The position numbers were made by a program, and so were the translations under genes. A stretch of DNA of 64,000 nucleotides from Melieria omissa. Taxonomy: Eukaryota; Arthropoda; Insecta; Diptera; Ulidiidae. Below the pieces are notes generated by a model that had not been told where the DNA came from, did no database searches, and saw only the letters and a list, made by a program, of their open reading frames with translations. Of this stretch, positions 56,901 through 63,312 are shown piece by piece. The stretch is from the NCBI GenBank assembly GCA_963971225.1, contig OZ020267.1, forward strand, positions 118,847,891 to 118,911,890. The letters are read 5' to 3'. Positions within the stretch are counted from its first letter, which is position 1. Every line of letters begins with the position of its first letter.

Positions 56901-58484
56901 GTGACAGTGTGAAGGTTAAGTTGGAAGTTGGAGGTATGCGCTCCGCATACCTACTCCGGTTTACAAGTGCAACTTGATAACGGCTTCGAATTTACAAAAA
57001 TCCATTTATACACGTCTTCTAAACATGTTTTAGAAGTGATTTATGAAAAAAAACAAAAACGATTTTTTTTGACCCGTCACAATAGACGACCCCCTTAATA
57101 TTGTGTTATGTCTCCTTTTGCTGCAATTACTGCTTCAACTCATCTCAACATACTGCTTGTTCTTCAAGTACTGGCATTCATCTGGTGTAATCGAGTACCA
57201 AATTTCAGCAATTTTCCGTTTCAAATCATCCACGGTTCTTTGTGGCTCGTTTCTCAGTCGCCTTTTCAATTGGACAGCGTGAACTGGTCCTACACCAGAA
57301 CGGGCAATCAGTGCGGAAAACTGCTCAACTTGTTAATATGAGTGCATCTACAGTGCAGCCTAAAACTATCGGACCCAAAGCAAGCTATTGAAGTTCAGTA
57401 TAAATTGGGGAAGTCATGCAGTGCTGAAACCATCCGCCGTGTGCTTCGCGAGCATGATTTCAATGGCCGAGTAGCTCGCAAGAAGCCTTTTATAATCAAG
57501 AAAAATAAAAAAGACGACTTGCCTTTGCGAAACAACATATGGACAAGACCTCTGACTTCTGGAACACCGTCATTTTTGCGGACGAGTCCAAGTTCTATGT
57601 TTTTGGGTCTAACGGAATGTCATACGTTCGGCAGAAACCAAATACTGAACTTAACAAAGAAAACCTGAAAGCTGCTGTAAAGCATGGTGGCGGTAATGTG
57701 ATGGTTTGGGCCTGTATGTCCGCAACCGGCGTGGGCCAGTTGGAGTTCATTGAGGGAATAATGGACAAACATGAGTACCTCAGTATATTAAAAACCAATT
57801 TGCTTCAAATTGCCGAGAAACTGGGTATAGGCGAAAACTTTCGGTTTTACCAAGACAATGACCCAAAGCATACGTCGGATTTTGTGAAAACCTGGCTCAT
57901 TTGGAACTGCCCCAACGTAGTAGCACCACCAGCACAATCACAATATTCGCAAACAATATTATCAAACAAGGATGACTTTGAAAATGCATTATAGGAGGAA
58001 TGGCAGAAAATTACACAAATGCTTGTCGATTCCATGTCAATCAGAGTCCAGGCTGTTGAAAAGGCGAAAGGCTACCACAATCAAAGTTAAACATATCAAA
58101 TAAACCACAAGTTTTTAAGAATTTTATGACCGAATAGAACTGTATCAAATAAGCTGTGATCTCAAATTTGATCGAATTTTTAATTTGGGGTCATTTGATG
58201 TTTAATTGCGAATTTGAGAAATAAATTAAGTTCGTGAAATTGAAGTACATATTTTATTCTTCCAAATGGCTTTTAAATTGTTTCAATATCTTTTTTAGTT
58301 TTTCAGTTGTATAAATTTCAACTATAAAACCGGTACTGTATCAAATAAGCTGCGAGCCACTGTACATATATTGTACGAAATGCAGTCTTACCTTTTTCAA
58401 GTCCTTAACTTGTTCAGAATCCTCAGCTTTTCGTTTCTCAGGAATTGTAAGTTTCAGTTTGTCTTTGTCACATGACGATATCAG
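33000..58484 (-). CDS. RPUSD2: RPUSD2/RluA-type RNA pseudouridine synthase, 5' end not found
   Basis: Ten minus-strand exons join in one frame of 525 codons: 58484-58392, 51637-51550, 49584-49362, 45569-45482, 39625-39405, 38364-38174, 36868-36671, 36596-36352, 36265-36110, 33074-33000 (TAA). The N-terminal part has RYHETSYYIENGLRKVYPYY, an S4-like segment (RCIRAGTLTVNYEKVPID), then HPCGRYRHNTV, the catalytic signature HRLDRLTSG (Asp about residue 196 of the visible part) and GRMHQIRVHLQYLGYPVVND. The C-terminus (CYECKVRYRDPKPKDLVMYL, GPGWEY) is the RPUSD2-specific tail. These enzymes isomerise uridine to pseudouridine in RNA. The upstream start exon may lie in 58.5-64 kb or outside. Introns reach 6.8 kb and are full of transposons, yet all exons are intact. 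Drosophila has two RluA genes; which one this matches was not decided. Confidence 0.95.
33737..33990 (-). pseudogene. LINE RNase H fragment, family C
   Basis: The minus frame has the RNase H motif IDICSDSHAAIKAL joined by an internal deletion to the knuckle DHIILHCNAACGSRLRYLGQ, which matches the LINE at 26785-27475. It lies in the last intron of RPUSD2. Confidence 0.75.
34095..34290 (+). pseudogene. IS630/Tc1-like transposase N-terminal fragment
   Basis: Reads LTEGRVKSVKIYYKSGSNVA, then a broken stretch (CGDYGRHNRPTVQGTGKIIK) and KFEVTGSVTDV. This matches the N-terminal helix-turn-helix of a Tc1-like (ITmD37D-type) transposase family. One stop interrupts it and the catalytic core is absent. 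Confidence 0.55.
34425..34640 (+). pseudogene. LINE C-terminal zinc-knuckle fragment
   Basis: Reads KLGIRANGQCRFCSQENETA then MHILGECPVLLHDRKKLLGE: the C-x2-C...H-x4-C knuckle and following helix at the end of jockey/LOA-type ORF2. Truncated at the 5' side. Confidence 0.7.
35351..35911. mobile_element. 561-bp mariner with perfect TIRs, internally deleted
   Basis: The ends CGAGGGCGGGTCAATAAGTC continue as exact inverted repeats for about 35 bp, flanked by TA on both sides. The inside retains only the C-terminal third of a mariner transposase on the plus strand: HPAYSPDLAPSDYFLFPNLK, containing the third acidic residue of DD34D, then GGKRFASNDEVV and a stop. The other catalytic residues are deleted. 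Identical termini suggest recent mobility. Within intron 9 of RPUSD2. Confidence 0.92.
36980..37700. repeat. AT-rich array of ACGTTGC/ATAACTTTTATTTATGAC repeats
   Basis: Units such as 'ttttacgttgc(cg/tt)(a)taactttta' and 'tttatttatgactttttt' recur directly at 37195-37380 and inverted at 37500-37660 ('aaaagttatgaagtaacgtaaaa'). A degenerate foldback structure is suggested. It is in an RPUSD2 intron. Confidence 0.55.
38688..39169. mobile_element. 482-bp MITE, TA-flanked, CACCAATACCTC ends
   Basis: Left CACCAATACCTCACTTTGCG and inverted right CACCAATACCTCGCTTTGTG are flanked by TA (38686-38687 and 39170-39171). Inside, 'ttgaaacgacgcaaagtgaa'-like subterminal repeats occur at both ends. Non-coding; Tc1/mariner-type by its TA duplication. 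In an RPUSD2 intron. Confidence 0.85.
40203..40285. repeat. hAT end fragment with CCCGGGA motifs
   Basis: Begins TAGGGATTGCAGTCCCGGGA, resembling the TIR plus subterminal block of the 5127-6081 element. The opposite end was not found. Confidence 0.6.
40491..40714 (-). repeat. tRNA-derived SINE, copy b (3'-truncated)
   Basis: The minus strand starts GCAGCCGCCGTAGCTCAGCT with the A-box-like TAGCTCAGCTGG, and GGTTCGAG... is read inverted as the B-box side. The last roughly 90 bp of the SINE (AGTTAGGCC...GCCAGTC) are missing. In an RPUSD2 intron. Confidence 0.8.
40960..42115 (+). pseudogene. 3' end of a non-LTR retrotransposon, split by a SINE
   Basis: Several frames on the plus strand give TQKINNLENKALSGRHYNL, RLSYK, IQDQVIATRNHRKYITKEPI, YHQQPETIEHIIGS and ITYIIDIAIPNEHNITQKED, then KINKYELLAIE. 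After the SINE at 41611-41911 it continues IVIELKEILKQNQVKIIPII and ends near 42115. The H-x..C knuckle followed by an 'IDIAIP' block resembles the C-terminal endonuclease region of some LINE clades (R4/Dong-like is my best guess). Frameshifts show it is dead. Confidence 0.6.
41611..41911 (-). repeat. tRNA-derived SINE, copy c (near complete)
   Basis: Runs from GCAGCCGCCGTAGCTCAGCT (41911 leftward) to GGGCTGTCGTGCCAGTCAAT and a (TTA)n tail at 41611-41627. It is inserted in the LINE fragment 40960-42115. It preserves the segment that is the insertion site in copy d. Confidence 0.85.
42206..42385 (-). repeat. Diverged SINE-related copy
   Basis: Minus strand begins GGCCGTGGCTCACCCATATA and contains a 'TCAAGTCTCGCCG' B-box-like remnant and the SINE core 'gtggcaactgcctactcag'. 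Strongly diverged. Confidence 0.5.
42386..43099. other. Intronic DNA with a local repeat
   Basis: 'acaaaaggtatttgaat' occurs twice (near 42796 and 42921). No element ends or coding sequence could be supported. Confidence 0.35.
43100..43590. mobile_element. 491-bp degenerate mariner, TA-flanked
   Basis: The right end reads inverted CGTGGGTGGTATGATAAGTA and the left end CGTGGGCAGTCCGATAAG, both next to TA. The plus strand keeps a mariner C-terminus in alternating frames: LAPCHFFLFPNLK, GQKFKSNEEVIAATE and KKLERRWVKCIELKGDYVEK, then a stop. Internally deleted like the copy at 35351-35911 but more decayed. In an RPUSD2 intron. Confidence 0.8.
44141..45280 (+). repeat. tRNA-derived SINE, copy d, split by an insertion
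   Basis: SINE 5' part 44141-44345 (GCAGCCGCCGTAGCTTAGCT..., ending GGTAGTTAGGCCTTA) and 3' part 45250-45280 (TTAGTCTCGTAATCGGGCTG...GCCAGTC) are separated by a 904-bp element. Copies a and c are uninterrupted at this place. Confidence 0.85.
44346..45249. mobile_element. 904-bp PIF/Harbinger-like element, TSD TTA
   Basis: Terminal repeats CAGGGCTATTCTGGCAA are exact inverses, and TTA (44343-44345, 45250-45252) is the 3-bp target duplication confirmed by the uninterrupted SINE copies. Subterminal 'gaaaga(t/c)(t/a)(g/t)tttgaaaga' repeats occur on both sides. A TTA/TAA target is the hallmark of PIF/Harbinger. No transposase was recognised. Confidence 0.88.
45281..46389. other. Intron DNA, nothing beyond the RPUSD2 exon
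   Basis: Apart from the RPUSD2 exon at 45482-45569, no gene or element was recognised in this AT-rich stretch. Confidence 0.4.
46390..46745. repeat. Dispersed repeat family B, copy 2
   Basis: Contains 'aatttcaatgctatacgactta', 'actaagtttcattgatgtgcgact' in part and 'ccaataccaacccg.ttcttcc', the modules of 8520-8830. It abuts repeat D at 46745. Confidence 0.5.
46745..46891. repeat. Dispersed repeat D, copy 2
   Basis: About 90% similar by eye to 27112-27256 in the same orientation, from GGCATAAATGCAGTATAGCG to GTTCGGGGTCAAAGTTCAA. Confidence 0.65.
47003..47254. repeat. Possible short hAT-like element with TTTATGAA repeats
   Basis: Starts TAGGGATTTTGAAT and ends (inverted) TAGGGATCGGAAT, similar to the hAT ends at 5127. 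Inside, TTTATGAA(C) repeats alternate in both orientations. Flanks do not show a clean 8-bp duplication. Confidence 0.4.
47255..48432. other. Intron DNA with poly(A) tracts
   Basis: An A-rich run (47857-47900) may be the tail of a retroposed sequence. No source gene or element was recognised. Confidence 0.35.
48433..48584. mobile_element. About 152-bp hAT-type MITE, relative of 7273-7407
   Basis: Left 'cactagcgcacgcaaggggg' and inverted right 'ccagtggcgcacacaggatt' with internal 'ttttaggggttcaaacg' resemble the 7273 MITE. The target duplication was not resolved. Confidence 0.55.
48657..49228 (+). pseudogene. Jockey/I-type LINE: end of RNase H plus zinc knuckle
   Basis: One frame reads ILSHAGISGNESADELAKVG (RNase H C-terminal motif), with one stop at about 48853, then HWPIGLHAARLGIPHNPFCR and CREINERETLEHFLCGCPAL, the terminal Cys/His knuckle, ending KTQLRRRQQNGT and TAG. 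The stop and 5' truncation make it inactive, but it is among the best-kept LINE pieces here. In an RPUSD2 intron. Confidence 0.82.
49600..50379. other. Intron DNA with a 24612-family MITE piece
   Basis: 'ccatgatacaataaaatacagg' near 50130 and 'gaaaattgacaaatgag' belong to the hAT MITE family of 24612. No other structure was recognised. Confidence 0.4.
50380..50690 (-). pseudogene. P-superfamily (THAP9-like) transposase fragment, copy 2
   Basis: Minus frame: a stretch rich in Asp/Glu (NVETTDTDLLDIGLENHIDT), then HPFQDEMCDELAQLSDIEYD and GYLIHKMGLTQYLLFLT. The second part is almost identical to copy 1 at 9019. No start or catalytic core is seen. Confidence 0.5.
51900..52198 (+). other. Possible coding remnant upstream of the 52.2-kb frame
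   Basis: The plus strand 51921-52115 reads KKAESILGLEWTTLRRLTAL then KTGYDHCRSSLALEISKK and stops. No family is recognised. It precedes a candidate splice acceptor at 52213. Confidence 0.25.
52213..52647 (+). other. Unassigned open frame after a splice-acceptor-like signal
   Basis: A 20-base pyrimidine-rich run ending in CAG (52212-52214 region) precedes a frame broken by one TGA at 52261-52263 and then open for 127 codons to TGA at 52645. It reads FTRPPEKPGWILRCQGGRFS, later NETRIRREDEKRYSFFGTRC and finally two copies of a HEVPQ(V/I)L module, encoded by a tandem unit of about 60 bp. I do not recognise it. It lies antisense inside an RPUSD2 intron; a dead transposon ORF is the simplest view. 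Confidence 0.35.
52648..53378. other. AT-rich intron DNA
   Basis: Runs of TAAT/ATTA (52700-53000). 'actcgcggaag' motifs at 53150 echo the tandem unit at 52490-52600, so the same repeat may extend here. Confidence 0.35.
53380..53760 (-). pseudogene. LINE C-terminal fragment (minus strand)
   Basis: The minus frame contains CPPCGEEDETADHFLCVCPA, the C-x2-C...H-x4-C knuckle of jockey-like ORF2, then YAGIRFEMF. Frames shift on both sides. Confidence 0.65.
54270..54560 (+). pseudogene. Tc1-like transposase C-terminal fragment
   Basis: The plus strand reads LGPIKSRNKDELRQKVQDTW then YSIPKSVCHQKDM, with a frame change toward ENGYATKY. The 'W..IP...C' spacing and 'KGYPTKY'-like end are typical of Tc1 transposase C-termini. 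Stops and frameshifts are present. Confidence 0.6.
54888..57094. mobile_element. 2.2-kb TTAA-flanked element with GGGGGTCGTCTA ends
   Basis: GGGGGTCGTCTA at the left and TAGACGACCCCC at the right are exact inverses, both bordered by TTAA (54884-54887, 57095-57098); the flanks AATATTAA/TTAATATT extend the symmetry. The interior holds a second element (55442-56915). Outside that, the left interior (54900-55437) has the GAGAAAAACGCGTTTTT motif shared with 2486-3194. No coding sequence. Confidence 0.8.
55442..56915. mobile_element. 1.47-kb palindromic foldback element, TSD TTAA
   Basis: Ends CCTTCACACTGTCAC and exact inverse GTGACAGTGTGAAGG are bordered by TTAA (55438-55441, 56916-56919). Almost all of it is one inverted repeat about a centre near 56220: 'aacatatgttaat', 'gcacattttatgtttttgct'-type blocks and a 'caccaattgttaccaattta' block appear on both arms. 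Each arm has tandem copies of a unit of about 165 bp ('acatcacatatccaaatttg...gccatagaaacgatcgctc' in part). No protein is encoded. Confidence 0.85.
57342..57994 (+). pseudogene. Tc1-like transposase, partial
   Basis: Frame 1 (57342 on) gives LKLSDPKQAIEVQYKLGKS and ETIRRVLREHDFNGRVARKK (second HTH and GRKK-like motif); a frame change leads to VIFADESKFYVFGSNG (first catalytic-core Asp region), GGGNVMVWACMSATGVGQLE, and FYQDNDPKHTSDFVKTWL (second Asp, NDPKHT), followed by a scrambled 'PAQSQYSQ' where the third acidic block should read. The reading breaks near 57950, so it is inactive. Belongs to the element at 54866-58362. Confidence 0.85.
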
Positions 58485-58935
58485 CTAAAAATAGATAATG
58501 GGAAACAGTTTTATTATAATATTTCTATAAAGAAGCACAATTGTTCTGTATGAATCAGTTTTAGCGAAGCGATTCAATAAGAAATGATTCCTGAAACTAA
58601 CCATTTAGTGTTTTGTGTGGCTTCACAGGCAGTTAAAAGTAAGCAATTAAAGCGATTATGGTTCTGGACCTAATAATCAAATCTTTTAACTTATGTTCTC
58701 AACTCAAAATACTCGTATACTATTGCACACATTTTTTGTAGTTGTTGGGGCTTCTGAACGTGACAAAAAAATGTATTCACAAAACATTGGAATAGTTTTA
58801 TAATATTCGTAAACTGTACACAAGTAATCAGATGTTCATGGTAAATTTGTGCCTTGTTAGCGAAATTCCACACACCATCAGTAGGGTGTGCCGCCAATTA
58901 TGCGATTCCCCTTAATGCTGAGGAAAGACGCTCAC

Positions 58936-61068
58936 ATATCGCACACCCACAACAAAAGTGACACAACTCAAAATTTTTAATTTTTTAGGAAACGCAAAAA
59001 ACTGTTTTTGAGTTGAATAAACATTTATTTAAAATGACGCATAGACCGTTTGGTAGAAAATCCCTACAGATTATGCTTTAGGATAAGTAACAAAGATTGT
59101 TTTTTTATTTTACATTAGAAAATCCAAAATGTTGAGTTGTGACTTTTTTGATTGACATTTTAATTCATTAATTACCGAATTATTTGAAGTTATATCAGTT
59201 TTGCTGAATTTAGTAATTATAAATGAAATATATACTAAAATTGCCACAACTTTACTTAACTCTTCAATTCCCAGTGTCACCTGTAGGTGACAGATGCTTA
59301 ATATTTTTTTCCTACCACACAGGTTTTTATTTTTAAATTCTAACACTTGTATAGCAAAGTCAATTAGTAGGGGAATGGGTCCGGTTGTGGGCACCTTTTT
59401 GTTTTTGGCTCATAACTTTTTACCAAGTTCTTCTTAATCGGACATATGGACATCTATGGAAAGCTAGAAACCTTAGCTAACAAGTAATGGCAAAAGTAAA
59501 TCGATTCCGTCAAATAGAACATTTTTTTTTTAATTTTGTAAAGTAGTCATTTTTAACAAAAATTTTTTTTTGGTTCGGTTGTGGGCACCCTTGGAAAATC
59601 TGCTGGAAACGAGGAAATATTAAGAAAAACCAACACGAATATAGAAAAATATTAAGTTTTAATTATTTGAAGCACAATGCACGCATGTGAAGTAGCTGGT
59701 ACGCATGTGGGCACATTTTAGATGGACGGGCATTTCAAAATGTAAGTGACCAAGTCATTCTCCTGGGCTGTCAAGAAGACCTAAAGTAAAATGAAATTCA
59801 ACCTAATTAATCAACACTCTTCAAGTGCTATGACGTGAAGAAGGTGGAAAACACCAGTCAACCTGATTCGATAACATCCACGAAAAGAAGAAAAAGAAGA
59901 AAACACCACCGTCGACAGCTTTGATGTCTCCGAAATTTTCTTCCACCTTCTTTTTGTAGCGTTGGGAAATCGCATACGCTGCGGCAGTCGATTTTGTGGT
60001 TAGCTTATCTGCAGAACAATGTTAAATTACATCCAACACATTAAAAAAATATCGGAGGATTTTTGTTATTTACCCTTGGAAGATATAGCTAAAACAACCA
60101 AAAAATGCGTTAAAAGACCATTTTTGATGAAATAACTTACCAAAACTTACCAAATCACTAAAAGACGGGTGCCCAGAACCAAACTAATTGCGGTGCCCAC
60201 AACCGAATTTGGCAGCCATTTTGAGAAGTAGTGAAAAATTTGTTCGGGGTAAACATATTGGTTGTAATCAATATTGGATCACAAAGTATAATAAATTAAC
60301 TAAATAAAAATGCATTTTACTCGCCTTCTCGATGGATTCACTTCGATTTATGACACCATTTAAAATGTGTAAAAAAATTTGTGTCTTATTTTTTAAGCAC
60401 AGAAAGATATATATGGTCCCAGCACAAAGCAGGCGTGTCTGTTCGACTTAGTATTTGGCACAAAAACATCGTGGTTCCATAATGAACAAATGGCCTTAGT
60501 CAAAAAAACCCAGCCTGCTTTCTATCAAGAGATACGAAGGGGTGCCCACAACCGAACCTTTTACCCTAGTACTTGTTAATTTAATTTTCCTAGCAACACT
60601 AGCGGCACGTCATTTGTCAAATTTATTCATTTGTTTCACGCGTAGTTAAAGCAGTGCGACTTTGTATGGTTTCTTTCAATATAAAAATGAGGGTAGTTTA
60701 AAAATTTTTTATGTATTTTTTTGTCTTATCCAAACGTATCTAAGCTATTTTAGATAAAAAGAAAATTTTCTTTTTCACTATTTTGGACATGGGAATTGAA
60801 GGGTTAAAATTAACTTTAACAAAATTTGATTTCGTCAAAAGTGACACAATTTGAGTTGGGACTCTTTTGCATTGAGCTGCAGCAATCAAATAGCATCAAA
60901 CTTCTGACATGAAAAGAGACCTAACTGTATTTTTGTAACAGATAACAACAACAAAATATACTGAGCTTTTGCTGATTGGTAGATTTATGCATTGTGCACA
61001 GTATTAACACATAAACCCGAAAATGAAAAAATTTGAGTTGTGTCACTTTTGTAGTGCGTGTGCGATAT
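58936..61068. mobile_element. 2.1-kb TIR element with ATATCGCACAC ends
   Basis: Left ATATCGCACACCCACAACAA (58936) and inverted right ATATCGCACACGCACTACAA (to 61068) continue as inverted AAAGTGACACAACTCAAA. A further 'gtgacacaatttgagttggga' piece is at 60841. It is upstream of (antisense side) the RPUSD2 exon 58392-58484. Non-coding; contains the nested element 59370-60566. Confidence 0.72.
59370..60566. mobile_element. 1.2-kb element with GGTTGTGGGCACC repeats, nested
   Basis: The ends (TA)GGGGAATGGGTCCGGTTG and inverted GGGTAAAAGGTTCGGTTG are followed by TGGGCACC; TA borders both. The motif TTCGGTTGTGGGCACC recurs at 59574 and inverted at 60191, so terminal modules are duplicated inside. 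No coding frame. Confidence 0.68.
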
Positions 61069-61799
61069 ATTAGCGATGATTTAGTGTTGTATGGGGGTTC
61101 TTAATAATGGGTTCTCGATGCTCATTTTTTGCGATTTGGTGAAAAAGTACATGAGCCAAAAAAGTTGTGGGGCAAGAATGGGGTTAAATGACGTCGCATC
61201 GAGGTCAAAGTTCGCCAAAAAAACTGGGAAAATCGACAAGTTGCTTCACACCTTCTCAGAAGTTGCTCTTAGAGGGTTCAAATCTATGACTGACCACACT
61301 AGTTTTCCCTACTTAACATTTCTGTCAAACATATTCATACCTTATCTCCAACCTTTAGTAGGGCTTCCATACAAACTGATCGTTTTTATAAAATAGGCTC
61401 CAACTCCTCTGAGGTTGGGCCCAGGTGTCTCAAACGTAAGATCGACACTCATTTATTTTTTCTTCCGAATGTTTCTTGCAAACATACCTAGCCACTATCT
61501 CCAAGTTTTAAGGGGCTGTCATACAAAGCTAGCCATTTTCTATGAAATTAGTTCCCATTTGTAACCGTAGTATTTAAGTAAACGATGAATCATCATATCT
61601 CGGAAACTACTGAACTGATTTGATTGATTTTTCAGCGATCGACAACATTCTTGAGTACAAAAACCACCAGAGGTCGTCCCCCATACGACCGGAGTTGTGA
61701 GGTTGTCAACTTTTGAGCTTCTACGAAGCAATAATCAAAATGTATTGTCGAAACTCCTCGAACCTCTTCATTTCGAATATTATTGCAATCGTAATTAAG
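61069..61799. other. Unassigned repetitive-looking DNA
   Basis: Phrases such as 'ctatctccaa(c/g)ttttaggggctgtcatacaaa' recur (61346, 61491), suggesting an internally duplicated repeat. No gene was recognised. Confidence 0.35.
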
Positions 61800-61802
61800 T
61801 AT

Positions 61803-61862
61803 TAACCCTTTCGGGACTACTGGGATAATACGTCCCAGCAAGTTTTTAATGCCCCCTCAAAA
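61803..61862. repeat. Possible piggyBac-like left end
   Basis: TTAA followed by CCCTTTCGGGACTACTGGGA and a second 'acgtcccag' fits the TTAA-CCC opening of piggyBac-type elements. No partner end was identified. Confidence 0.35.
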
Positions 61863-63057
61863 CAATTATTTAAATCTTACGACCCACGCAAAATATTTTT
61901 TTTGCAATTTCGGTGTTCCCGTTGTTTTTTTAATAGTCCCGTTTAGGCTCAATACAGCGATTTGCATGCTCTAAAAACATGTATAAAGAGTAGTTTAATT
62001 CGTCGACCGTAATGTCCGTCAGGATGTCGGTACAAGCCTTTTGGATAGTTTCTACGTTTTCAAAACGCCATGTTTCATCGGAAAATACATTTTTTGAAAA
62101 CGTGAAAGTCGCACGGTGCCGGTTTAGGTGAAAACGAGGAGTAGTTGATGATTAAAATTCAACTTTTAGTAATAAAAAAAAAGTCAAAACAAGTGTCGAT
62201 CGATGAGATGGCATCCTTCGATAGCCAACTCTTCAGTTAAAGTGCTATTGTTAAATTTATGCTATTGAGATGCTTAACCTCCGCCTTACCAAAGATGTTT
62301 GTATATGTCGTTTACCAATGTCGTTGATGTCCGGATGACCCCAGGCACTTCCGCCGCTATTTTGAGTAAAACTCACAATAAAGATATAATAATATATACA
62401 TCAGTATTTAGTATCTTCCTCTGGGAATAGTTTGTATTTCGAAAAAAGGCTTAACTTTGATGATTGATTTCGCAACTATGGAAAATATTAGAAAATTTCT
62501 TTCCAGAGGTTTTATTGAACACATAATGAGGTACGCAAAAAAATGTATTGTGAGTTTTATTCAACATAGCAGCGAAAGTGCCTGGGATCAAATTTAAACA
62601 TGAACAAAATTTCTAATTAAAATTATTTATTATTTTAATATTTTCATACCATTTTTTTCGTCTCAGCAAATTGCACATTCTGAGATTTAAGACTTGTGCG
62701 ACGAAAAAAATTGTATCAATAATTTTTTAGTCGGTCAAACGGCCCTTGAATTTCAAATTGCCTGATAGATTTGACCGAAAAAAAAGTCACTAAATAACTG
62801 TTATTTTTGACTGATAAAATAAATATAAAAAATAATTAATTTTTGCCTGAAATGATAAAACGCCCAAAATAACCATTATTTTTGTCGGGAAGAATGAAAG
62901 TTAAAAGATAACAGTTAAAAAGTCCTTGGTTGGAAATCATAGCTAAATACTCTGGCAGATATTAAACATGAATATTAAAAAGATCACCCGGGTGGGTATA
63001 AGTAAAGCGAAGGTTAAATCCAATGTCAAGAATTTCAATGAAGATTTTGCCTATTTT
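61863..63057. other. AT-rich DNA
   Basis: 'ccccaggcacttccgccgct' (62339) and its partial inverse 'gcgaaagtgcctggga' (62573) bracket about 240 bp, a possible small element. Nothing else was recognised. Confidence 0.35.
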
Positions 63058-63312
63058 TTATGAATTACCGCCCAGTTTTGATGAGCGGTAATTCAGTTGG
63101 CTAACACGTTGGTCATCATTTATGTCCTGACAATCGTTTTTAAATCGAGTTAACCACTTATGAACTCCATTGTGATAAAAACAGTCATCACCATAAACTT
63201 GGTTCATCACTTTAAATGCTTCGGTTAAAGTTACAACTTTTTTAAAACAAAAGTTAATATTGGGTCTTTGTTCGATGCTTATTTTTGTACGATGACACAA
63301 ACATACTTTCAC
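63058..63312 (-). pseudogene. mariner-family transposase N-terminal fragment
   Basis: The minus frame reads EQRPNINFCFKKVVTLTEAF then VMNQVYGDDCFYHNGVHKWL and TRFKNDCQDINDDQRV, the N-terminal helix-turn-helix of mariner/SETMAR-type transposases. The catalytic domain is absent. Confidence 0.75.

Larger units (their letters stand above)
54866..58362 (+). mobile_element. Tc1-like element carrying nested insertions
   Basis: TA-flanked ends CAGTGGC (54866) and GCCACTG (to 58362) bracket a Tc1-type transposase remnant on the plus strand and the 54888-57094 foldback insertion. The right end has an internal repeat of its terminal motif ('tgtatcaaataagct' near 58142 and 58338). The left end matches the right for only about 8 bp, so the left boundary is tentative. 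Confidence 0.6.

Noticed and set aside
55438..56919. CRISPR-like array suggested by regular repeats of about 165 bp
   Set aside because: Repeats are long, inverted and without unique spacers; this is a palindromic transposon in a eukaryotic genome.
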